From positions 1-13,177 of the forward strand of contig DATBWZ010000134.1 in assembly GCA_036514535.1 (NCBI GenBank): a stretch of DNA of 13,177 nt. The letters run 5' to 3'. Shown one piece after another: positions 1-5,207 of this stretch. The notes below the pieces were generated by a model that was not told the DNA's origin, searched no databases, and was given only the letters and a program-made list of their open reading frames with translations. The stretch's first letter is position 1. The number at the start of each line of letters is the position of its first letter. The DNA comes from DATBWZ01 sp036514535 (GTDB lineage: Bacteria > JAMCPX01 > DATBWZ01). The position numbers and the translations under genes were made by a program.

Positions 1-216
1 TGAACTCTGATCCTGTCCTTTCAGGAGATAGGCATTGGTTGTTCCGACCGGGAGGGCGTTTATAGTCATTTGTGCGCCTTCAAAAGAGTTATGCATTGTA
101 TGACAACCCTCGCACTCTGCTACGCCACCCGAATGAAATGCCTTTGCGGTGCCACTGAGCCCGATTGTTATCAGGATAGCAGCAATCAAAATTACACTTA
201 CTTTTAATACTTTCAT
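1..216 (-). CDS. OmcS-like multiheme c-type cytochrome, N-terminal part (runs off left edge)
   Basis: Only the first 72 codons are in the window; the frame is still open at base 1. The start ATG at 216 has a strong GGAGG ribosome site four bases upstream. Residues 1-26 form a signal peptide (basic MKVLK, hydrophobic core, AKA cleavage site), so the mature protein is exported. The mature protein begins FHSGGVAECEGCHTMHNS, with a haem-binding CxxCH at C35-C38-H39 and an extra His at 42. From memory this matches the start of mature Geobacter sulfurreducens OmcS, the hexahaem cytochrome that polymerises into extracellular nanowires; there mature His16 (here H42) ligates a haem of the neighbouring subunit. 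The fragment stops at DQSS, just where OmcS has its second CxxCH. Inferred role: extracellular electron transfer. It lies 15 bases downstream of an NHL-repeat gene, probably in the same transcript. With one haem site visible, haem number and orthology (OmcS, OmcT or another family member) are not proven. Confidence 0.88.
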   Translation of the reverse strand, partial: MKVLKVSVILIAAILITIGLSGTAKAFHSGGVAECEGCHTMHNSFEGAQMTINALPVGTTNAYLLKGQDQSS

Positions 217-231
217 GTTTCCTCCTTCTTT

Positions 232-1281
232 TTAGTTTCTTTTTAAATTAATTTCTTGATTTTGTAAGTTTCTGGTGGTTGAAATGAAATTATCTTTGTT
301 TGGGATCACCTCCTCATTATTTTGGTCTATGCGGTAATTTATATTGAAGACACTTATTCCTCTGTTTCTGCCCTGTGTTACATAAATCCTGCCTCTTCCG
401 TCAATAGCCAAGTCCGTGGGTGCTATCAGATTCTTGTCCTTAAATCCACGGTAGCCAAATTCTGTCTGAAAATTGAAATCCTTATCAAAAACAATTATTA
501 CACATCGGAGAATGTCTGCCACATAGTAAAATCCTTTATCATCTGCTGTAATTCCACCGGTAACCCCGAATTTGCCCTGCGTGCTGCCACGCTTGCCAAA
601 GGATATTATTTTCAGGTCAGGAAAGAGCAGATAGGCTCTTGCGATGACAGGAATCGTGAATGCAATATTCCCCTTGCTGTCAATGCTGAATCCTCCCAGT
701 CCCGCGTCTTCCGCCTCTTCTTTGTCTTTATCAAAGCCAAGCAGCGCGGAAATATCATAGCCGTTTTTAAAAAGCCCATTTGTATCTGTTACTATTATCT
801 TCATGGAAGCAAAATCGGCAAGGTAAAGAAATCCGTCCCTGTAAATAAGGCGGTTGGGGTGCATATCCGCATACTCAGTGGGAATATCCTTAAGTTCTAT
901 TTTGGATTTAGGGTCTCCCCTGAAATTGCACAGGGTGATTAGATAATTTTCTCCTTTATAGGAAAGGATTATTATATTGCCGTCGTTGTCCACCGTAAGA
1001 TCATATATAGAGCCGAAATCCGTGCCCTCAAATCTGTAAATCTCCATCCCATTGTCATTGAATATCCTTACATAGCTCTGATAAGCAACATATATCTCGT
1101 TTTTCCCACTGTCTGCTGATAGTCTTGGCCAGCTATAATTAATAGTTCCTTTAAAATCCGAAAGATTATATAAATAGGATGCTGTTAACTTTTCTGCATA
1201 AAGGGATGTCGCTATAAATATCATGGAAAAAATAGCGAGTAAGGTTGAAGTTTTACTCCTGATATATGTTAGTTTATTCAT
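232..1281 (-). CDS. Secreted NHL-repeat beta-propeller protein
   Basis: This encodes 349 residues from ATG 1281; an in-frame TTG at 1290 would add three residues. The ATG is preferred because a sigma-54-type promoter lies just upstream, although neither start has a good ribosome site. Residues 1-29 look like a signal peptide ending SLYA. The rest is a string of beta-propeller blades of NHL type: hydrophobic strands with GxIYVA/YYVAD-like cores and Dx(D/G)G turns. The clearest blades are the two near the C-terminus, containing GKFGVTGGITADDKGFYYVAD and LAIDGRGRIYVTQGRNRGISVF. There is no cysteine pair, haem site or catalytic motif, so a binding or assembly role is likelier than catalysis. The protein should act in the periplasm or at the cell surface. 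It is immediately upstream of the OmcS-like cytochrome, an arrangement also known for G. sulfurreducens omcS. A role in cytochrome maturation, export or filament assembly is inference from context. Confidence 0.85.
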   Translation of the reverse strand: MNKLTYIRSKTSTLLAIFSMIFIATSLYAEKLTASYLYNLSDFKGTINYSWPRLSADSGKNEIYVAYQSYVRIFNDNGMEIYRFEGTDFGSIYDLTVDNDGNIIILSYKGENYLITLCNFRGDPKSKIELKDIPTEYADMHPNRLIYRDGFLYLADFASMKIIVTDTNGLFKNGYDISALLGFDKDKEEAEDAGLGGFSIDSKGNIAFTIPVIARAYLLFPDLKIISFGKRGSTQGKFGVTGGITADDKGFYYVADILRCVIIVFDKDFNFQTEFGYRGFKDKNLIAPTDLAIDGRGRIYVTQGRNRGISVFNINYRIDQNNEEVIPNKDNFISTTRNLQNQEINLKRN

Positions 1282-1295
1282 CGTCTTCAATAAAT

Positions 1296-1311
1296 AGCAA
1301 GATTTATGCCA
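1296..1311 (-). promoter_or_regulatory. Candidate sigma-54 (-24/-12) promoter for the NHL-cytochrome genes
   Basis: On the minus strand the sequence reads TGGCATAAATCTTGCT. This fits the sigma-54 consensus TGGCAYR-N4-TTGCW with no mismatch and has the required GG-N10-GC spacing. Transcription would start near 1285, about four bases before ATG 1281. That implies an almost leaderless message and excludes the TTG at 1290. The motif match is visible in the sequence; promoter activity is inferred, and the very short leader is a reason for caution. Confidence 0.55.
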
Positions 1312-1526
1312 ATGATTTTTTTTAAAAAAACTACTTAATAATTAAATAAGTTGCGATATGAATATGAAAAATTCTGAATCCTAAATTGTGGGGGATAACT
1401 CGTTATTCTGTGTGATTTCACTCAATTAAAGAGTGCCTCTGTCAAAAATACGGTGACTTAGATGTTCTTTGTTAAAATTTTTAACTGGACAATTTTTATA
1501 TGTTAAATTTTCCCTTCAGAAAATTC

Positions 1527-1555
1527 TTGTCATATATTAAAAAGTATAGTAGTAT
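1527..1555 (+). promoter_or_regulatory. Candidate sigma-70 promoter for the tRNA pair
   Basis: A -35 box TTGTCA (1527-1532) and a -10 box TAGTAT (1550-1555) are separated by 17 bases. The predicted start is near 1562, about nine bases before the 5' end of tRNA-Val. Both boxes are good but imperfect matches, and the region is AT-rich, so chance matches are possible. Confidence 0.5.
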
Positions 1556-1570
1556 TTCAAAAGTATATTT

Positions 1571-1642
1571 AGGCGGATAGCTCAGCGGGAGAGCATTGCC
1601 CTTACAAGGCAAGGGTCGCAGGTTCAATCCCTGTTCCGCCTA
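1571..1642 (+). tRNA. tRNA-Val (anticodon UAC)
   Basis: A full cloverleaf can be folded. The acceptor stem 1571-1577 pairs with 1635-1641, the D stem GCTC with GAGC, and the anticodon stem TTGCC with GGCAA. The loop CTTACAA gives anticodon TAC. The T stem GCAGG pairs with CCTGT around loop TTCAATC. The discriminator base is A1642. The 3' CCA is not encoded and must be added after transcription. UAC reads GUA, and usually other GUN codons, as valine. Confidence 0.96.
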
Positions 1643-1700
1643 ATTTTAATTGTAGGAGCGAGATAATCTACCGACCACTCCGCAGAAGTACGAGAATTAT

Positions 1701-1776
1701 GGGGTCGTGGTTCAGCCTGGTCCAGAATGCCGGCCTGTCACGCCGGAGATCGCGGGTTCAAATCCCGTCGACCCCG
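1701..1776 (+). tRNA. tRNA-Asp (anticodon GUC)
   Basis: A full cloverleaf can be folded. The acceptor GGGGTCG (1701-1707) pairs with CGACCCC (1769-1775), followed by discriminator G1776, which is typical of tRNA-Asp. The anticodon stem CCGGC/GCCGG flanks loop CTGTCAC with anticodon GTC at 1737-1739. The T arm is GCGGG/CCCGT around TTCAAAT. CCA is not encoded. It lies 58 bases after tRNA-Val in the same orientation and is probably cut from the same precursor. Confidence 0.96.
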
Positions 1777-1846
1777 TTTTATTTTATACTTCATTTGTAA
1801 CTATACTGACGTGTCTGCCTTGCAATGATATGACTTATACATATCC

Positions 1847-1875
1847 TTGACTTATACAACCTTTTGCAATAAAAT
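1847..1875 (+). promoter_or_regulatory. Candidate sigma-70 promoter for the ZIP transporter
   Basis: A -35 box TTGACT (1847-1852) and a -10 box TAAAAT (1870-1875) are separated by exactly 17 bases, each one mismatch from consensus. The predicted start is near 1882. The -35 box covers the TTG that would be the longest in-frame start of the next gene, which argues against that start. Confidence 0.6.
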
Positions 1876-1933
1876 AATAAACTTAAAATATGGCTTTTAT
1901 TCGGAGATGAGGACAACAAATAATCTCTTATTT

Positions 1934-2743
1934 ATGTCTAATCTAAATCCTGTATTTCTGGCGGTTATCGCAGGTATATTTATTTGGGCAATGAGCGCTT
2001 TTGGCGCATCGTTTGTTTTTTTGAGCAAGGAACCATCAAGAAAGCTATACGGCAGCATGCTTGGATTTGCCGGCGGAGTGATGATTGCCGCCAGTTACTG
2101 GTCATTGCTTGCGCCAGCTATTAAGATTGCAGGAGAATCGGGGCATTGGCCCTGGCTGCCAGCCGCCATCGGATTTTTGGCAGGAAGTTTTTTTATAATG
2201 CTTCTTGACAAATTGATACCACACCTGCATCTTGGTTTTCCCATTGAAGAGGCTGAAGGGATTAATGCCCGTCATGTGAGTCGCAGTATTTTGCTTATCT
2301 TAGCCATTACCATACACAATATTCCGGAAGGGCTCGCTGTGGGGGTTGCATTTGGCACCCTCTCTGCCCTGGATCTGCCCAGTACATTCACCGGAGCTGT
2401 GGCTGTTGCTCTGGGGATAGGTATTCAGGATGTGCCAGAGGGGCTTGCGGTGGCTATGCCGCTGAGAGGAATGGGGCTATCTAGGCTGAGGAGTTTCTGG
2501 TACGGGCAATTATCCGCAATAGTTGAGCCAGTTGCTGCCATTGTTGGCGCCCTTGCTGTTACAATAATTAATCCGCTTCTTCCCTACGCGCTATCCTTTG
2601 CTGCTGGCGCAATGATTTATGTTGTAATTGAAGAAGTTATACCGGAATCCCAGCGTGGCGGCAACACTGATCTTGCAACGATGAGCGCAATATTTGGATT
2701 TATAGTGATGATGATTCTTGATAATGCTGTTTGGCTAAAATGA
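1934..2743 (+). CDS. ZIP family (GufA-type) divalent metal transporter
   Basis: This is an inner-membrane transporter of the ZIP family, which moves zinc or other divalent metals into the cytoplasm. It has 269 residues from ATG 1934, the usual size for GufA-like ZIPs, with about eight hydrophobic segments. The two metal-site helices are clear: HNIPEGLAVGVAF at residues 128-140 (TM4) and QDVPEGLAVAMPL at 165-177 (TM5). A further acidic motif EEVIPE starts at 233. A His-containing loop, PHLHLG, lies near 96-101. An in-frame ATG at 1907 would add nine residues, and its GGAG abuts the start codon, too close for a normal ribosome site. A TTG at 1847 lies in the -35 box. The 1934 start fits the usual beginning of the family best, but it too lacks a clear ribosome site. 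The gene appears monocistronic. The metal transported cannot be read from the sequence. Confidence 0.9.
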   Translation: MSNLNPVFLAVIAGIFIWAMSAFGASFVFLSKEPSRKLYGSMLGFAGGVMIAASYWSLLAPAIKIAGESGHWPWLPAAIGFLAGSFFIMLLDKLIPHLHLGFPIEEAEGINARHVSRSILLILAITIHNIPEGLAVGVAFGTLSALDLPSTFTGAVAVALGIGIQDVPEGLAVAMPLRGMGLSRLRSFWYGQLSAIVEPVAAIVGALAVTIINPLLPYALSFAAGAMIYVVIEEVIPESQRGGNTDLATMSAIFGFIVMMILDNAVWLK

Positions 2744-2813
2744 GGGTAAATTGCCACATTGGTATAAATTTTTGCACATGTTTATAAAAAAATATATTAA
2801 ATACATTAAGGTC

Positions 2814-2854
2814 AATCAGAAATTGAAAAAATATTACTTATATTTCAATTGATT
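2814..2854. repeat. Imperfect inverted repeat upstream of the diguanylate cyclase gene
   Basis: The left half AATC-AGA-AATTGAAA (2814-2828) mirrors the right half TTTCAATT-GATT (2843-2854), with a 14-base AT-rich centre. The repeat ends 15 bases before the -24 element of the candidate sigma-54 promoter, centring the dyad near -62. It could be an operator or activator site. The high AT content makes a chance dyad possible. Confidence 0.4.
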
Positions 2855-2869
2855 AGGCGAAATTAGTTA

Positions 2870-2886
2870 TGGTATGATTTTTGCGT
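2870..2886 (+). promoter_or_regulatory. Candidate sigma-54 (-24/-12) promoter for the diguanylate cyclase
   Basis: TGGTATGATTTTTGCGT has GG at 2871-2872 and GC at 2883-2884 with exactly ten bases between them. It fits TGGYAYR-N4-TTGC. The predicted start is near 2896, leaving a 17-base leader that contains the GAAGGGG ribosome site at 2901-2907. Sigma-54 promoters need an enhancer-binding ATPase, and none is encoded in this window. Confidence 0.6.
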
Positions 2887-2912
2887 CTTTATAATATTAA
2901 GAAGGGGTTTTG

Positions 2913-3908
2913 ATGAAAGACATAAATTCAATATCTGAAAAAGGTTTTACAATACTCATCATTGATGACTCTCCTACCCTCAGGGGAGAGGTGATTGGTA
3001 TTCTGAAATCTACAAGATTATTTTCAGAATTTTTGGAGGCAGAAAATCCTACCGAGGGGCTTAAACACCTTGTTAATAATAAGATTGACATCGTTCTCTG
3101 CGACCTTGTGATGCCGGGAATGGATGGATTTAAGTTTCTCGCTATGAAACTGTCAAGCCCTGAATTTACCGAGATTCCTGTTATTATGCTGACAAGCAAG
3201 GGAGAATTAAGGGATAAAATAAAGGGACTTGAAGATGGTGCAAGTGATTATCTGACAAAGCCGTTTAATCCAGGAGAACTGATTGCAAGGGTAAAGGCGC
3301 ATCTGAGGATTAAAGTACTACAGGATGCCTTGAAGAAAACCAATGAGAAATTGATACAACTTTCCATTACCGATGTTCTCACCGGACTCTTCAACCGCAG
3401 GCACTTTATGGAGTTGCTGGATAAAGAATTTGAACGGGTGCAAAGATACGGAGCAAAACTGTCGTTCCTGATGATTGATGTTGATTTATTCAAGAGGATA
3501 AATGATGCCTACGGCCATCTTGCAGGCGATAGTGTCCTTAAGGAGATAGGCGGGTTGCTGAGTTTAGGATTGAGAAAGCATATAGATGTGCTTGGCAGGT
3601 ATGGCGGTGAAGAGTTTGCAATGCTTCTGCCGGAGACTAATATGGATGGTGCAAAAACTCTTGCAGAGCGGTACAGGATCATGGTTGAAAAGGCATCGTT
3701 TAGGATACCAGGAGGTACTACGAAAATGACAATCTCAATAGGATGTTCGTCTGCTCCTGACCCATCAATTCAAACAGTGGAACAGTTTATTCAGTTTGCT
3801 GATGAGGCTCTTTACCGTGCCAAGAAATCGGGCAGAAACAAAGCGGAGGCCATGATGCCAACCCAGCCTCCACCCGAAAAGAAATTACCCCGCGGCTTGA
3901 AGAAATAA
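2913..3908 (+). CDS. PleD-like response regulator diguanylate cyclase (REC-GGDEF)
   Basis: This is a cytoplasmic enzyme predicted to make cyclic di-GMP from two GTP when its receiver domain is phosphorylated. It has 331 residues from ATG 2913, with GAAGGGG five bases upstream; a TTG three bases earlier is less likely. The REC domain (about 12-134) has acidic D18-D19, phospho-acceptor D64 in CDLVMPGMDG, T94 and K116 (TKPF). After a short helical linker comes a GGDEF domain (about 150-320). Its DVDLFKRINDAYGHLAGD metal/GTP motif is at 189-206 and its active-site GGEEF at 231-235. The C-terminus is a basic, proline-rich tail. The usual product-inhibition site RxxD five residues before GGEEF reads KHID (222-225), so feedback inhibition may be weaker. 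The cognate histidine kinase is not in the window. A sigma-54-type promoter precedes the gene. It converges on the small minus-strand gene ending at 3913. Confidence 0.93.
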   Translation: MKDINSISEKGFTILIIDDSPTLRGEVIGILKSTRLFSEFLEAENPTEGLKHLVNNKIDIVLCDLVMPGMDGFKFLAMKLSSPEFTEIPVIMLTSKGELRDKIKGLEDGASDYLTKPFNPGELIARVKAHLRIKVLQDALKKTNEKLIQLSITDVLTGLFNRRHFMELLDKEFERVQRYGAKLSFLMIDVDLFKRINDAYGHLAGDSVLKEIGGLLSLGLRKHIDVLGRYGGEEFAMLLPETNMDGAKTLAERYRIMVEKASFRIPGGTTKMTISIGCSSAPDPSIQTVEQFIQFADEALYRAKKSGRNKAEAMMPTQPPPEKKLPRGLKK

Positions 3909-3912
3909 CGCT

Positions 3913-4086
3913 CTATTTTTTTCTTACGAATAGCCAGCCTATGGAGAATACAACGGTGCCTGCAGCGCCAACTATCAATAGTTTTTTGGTCTCGGGTCCG
4001 CCAAAAAACAGAATAATCGCTTCAAATGTAATGAGTAAGCCGAATATCTGGAACAGGCGCCCCAAAAAGTAAATAAATGTTTTCAT
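3913..4086 (-). CDS. Small two-helix membrane protein, 57 aa, unknown function
   Basis: This short reading frame runs from ATG 4086 to TAG 3913. The protein has two hydrophobic segments, about residues 5-28 (IYFLGRLFQIFGLLITFEAI and onward) and 36-54, joined by a polar GGPETKK turn and ending RKK. It is predicted to be an inner-membrane hairpin. Support for it being a real gene: it begins 11 bases after the stop of amrA on the same strand, has a weak purine-rich site (AAGGGCG) upstream, and its hydrophobic pattern fills the gap between two genes. I do not recognise a family with certainty. Coupling to amrA suggests shared expression rather than a known shared function. Confidence 0.65.
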   Translation of the reverse strand: MKTFIYFLGRLFQIFGLLITFEAIILFFGGPETKKLLIVGAAGTVVFSIGWLFVRKK

Positions 4087-4097
4087 AATTGCGCCCT

Positions 4098-4658
4098 TTA
4101 TTCTATATCCTTTTCGCCGAATACCTCGGCAGTGAATATCTCAATCCTGGTCTCCGGGTCCTTCCAGGCATCTGTTGGAAGTCCTGCCTTTATGCATGTA
4201 TGGGCGAGGAATGTATCCCTGTCCCAGCCCTGTTCTACGGCTACCTGCGGGAGCAGCACCCCGCTCCGGAATCTGTTTGTGATGTATATACCGTGATTGC
4301 CCACTTCTATTTCATTCACATTCTTTGTTTCCTTTAGCGGGGATAAGACAGATATCTCAATGTCAATTTCATTCAGTTCGTGTTTTTTTAATGGCGGAAA
4401 TCTTGGATCATTAAAAGCTGATGCTATAGCCATATCCTGAATAACCTCGCTAAGCGGCCTGTCCGAACTAAATGTGCCAATACATCCCCTTAGCTCATCG
4501 TGCTTGTGGATGGTTACAAATGCTCCCGCATTGATATTAATAGAAACAGATTCTCCGTTATTTTCTTCCATGCCGGACTTAAATTGCTTTTTAATGGTTT
4601 TTCTTGCAAGACGGAGAAGGTTGGTTTTAGATTTTTGGTCAATTGAAAAATCAGACAT
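4098..4658 (-). CDS. amrA: AMMECR1 domain protein (AmmeMemoRadiSam system protein A)
   Basis: This 186-residue protein covers the whole AMMECR1 fold. The hallmark LRGCIG is at residues 56-61, preceded by GAFVTIHKHDE. It is followed by the conserved AIASAFNDPRFPPL segment, an IDIEISVLSPL strand, a GIYI...GVLLPQVAVEQGW segment, and FLAHTCIKAGLP near the C-terminus. ATG 4658 has a GAGGT ribosome site at good spacing, and a sigma-70-like promoter lies upstream. The family is found in all domains of life and its biochemical role is unknown; in many bacteria it occurs with a Memo-family protein and a radical SAM enzyme. Neither partner is next to it here; its only close neighbour is the 57-residue membrane protein downstream. 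C59 and the surrounding RGC motif are the best candidates for a functional site. Confidence 0.92.
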   Translation of the reverse strand: MSDFSIDQKSKTNLLRLARKTIKKQFKSGMEENNGESVSININAGAFVTIHKHDELRGCIGTFSSDRPLSEVIQDMAIASAFNDPRFPPLKKHELNEIDIEISVLSPLKETKNVNEIEVGNHGIYITNRFRSGVLLPQVAVEQGWDRDTFLAHTCIKAGLPTDAWKDPETRIEIFTAEVFGEKDIE

Positions 4659-4702
4659 ATTTTTTACCTCATTGTAAAATCTGGCCGGTTTTTATATTTA
4701 AA

Positions 4703-4731
4703 ATAATCTTCAAGAATTTTAATATGGTCAA
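4703..4731 (-). promoter_or_regulatory. Candidate sigma-70 promoter for amrA
   Basis: On the minus strand a TTGACC box (4731-4726) and a GATTAT box (4708-4703) are separated by 17 bases. The start would be near 4696, giving a leader of about 38 bases that contains the GAGGT ribosome site. The -10 box is only a 4/6 match. Confidence 0.45.
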
Positions 4732-4836
4732 AGAGTATTGGCTCAGGATGATTGCATCTGTTTTTTTGCATTGTTACAATTTTATATTAAAATTTATATT
4801 ATAGTCAAGATAAAGAAATCCGGGGATTAAAATTTA

Positions 4837-4865
4837 TTGACTCCAAGGTGAAAATCTGGTAATAA
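4837..4865 (+). promoter_or_regulatory. Candidate sigma-70 promoter for the 4873-7791 operon
   Basis: TTGACT (4837-4842) and TAATAA (4860-4865) are separated by 17 bases, placing the start at about 4872, next to ATG 4873, so the message would be almost leaderless. A second candidate lies further upstream, a TTGCAT box with TAAAAT 16 bases later (about 4767-4794), and would give a conventional leader. The sequence alone does not decide between them. Confidence 0.4.
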
Positions 4866-4872
4866 TTTTGCT

Positions 4873-5202
4873 ATGGAAGATCAGAATATTACTCAGGAAA
4901 ATTCAGGGGTTCATAAACACGGGAATGTTTACAAAAAACGCCGACATTCAACAATCAGGAAAGAAAATAAATTAACCCGCGTGATGAGACCCTCTTTTTT
5001 AATTTCTGGTGCGCTATCCATTCTATACAGTATAATTAGCGAAAACATTTTATTAGCATTTCTGGGTAGTTTCTTTGTACTGCTTAGCCTGGTTCTTGCT
5101 AAAACTGAAAACCCTATTTTTGAAAGGCTGAAAAAAGATCTCGGAAAATTCTTCGTGGAGTTGGTCGAAGAAATAAAAAATCAAAATAAGCACCTCAAAT
5201 AA
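4873..5202 (+). CDS. Small membrane protein with basic N-terminus, 109 aa
   Basis: No known family is recognised. The N-terminal 40 residues are polar and rich in Lys, Arg and His (KKRRHSTIRK at 21-30). Two hydrophobic helices follow at about 41-56 and 58-76, with a charged amphipathic C-terminal helix at about 82-105. Topology is probably a hairpin in the inner membrane with both ends in the cytoplasm, by the positive-inside rule. No ribosome site lies at normal distance from ATG 4873; the nearest, AAGGTG, is more than 20 bases away. The next gene starts only five bases after its stop, so it is the first gene of an operon with the HMG-CoA-synthase-like/DUF35 fusion and the thiolase. It may anchor or recruit these enzymes to the membrane, but that is speculation from position. 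Confidence 0.7.
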   Translation: MEDQNITQENSGVHKHGNVYKKRRHSTIRKENKLTRVMRPSFLISGALSILYSIISENILLAFLGSFFVLLSLVLAKTENPIFERLKKDLGKFFVELVEEIKNQNKHLK

Positions 5203-5207
5203 AAGGC

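Noticed and set aside
322..942. A 206-codon open frame on the plus strand
   Set aside because: It lies wholly antisense to the NHL gene, whose signal peptide and blade repeats are clear; the plus-strand translation has no recognisable domain or start signals.
1312..1526. Intergenic stretch between the NHL gene and the tRNAs with small inverted repeats such as CACTC/GAGTG
   Set aside because: The stems are about five pairs in AT-rich DNA; no reading frame, riboswitch or terminator could be supported.
1847..1933. Longer N-terminus for the ZIP transporter from TTG 1847
   Set aside because: The TTG is part of a strong -35 box, the predicted transcript starts downstream of it, and the extra residues do not resemble a ZIP N-terminus.
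2744..2912. Possible c-di-GMP riboswitch upstream of the diguanylate cyclase
   Set aside because: The region is AT-rich and lacks the conserved GEMM core; with a start near 2896 the leader would be too short to hold one.
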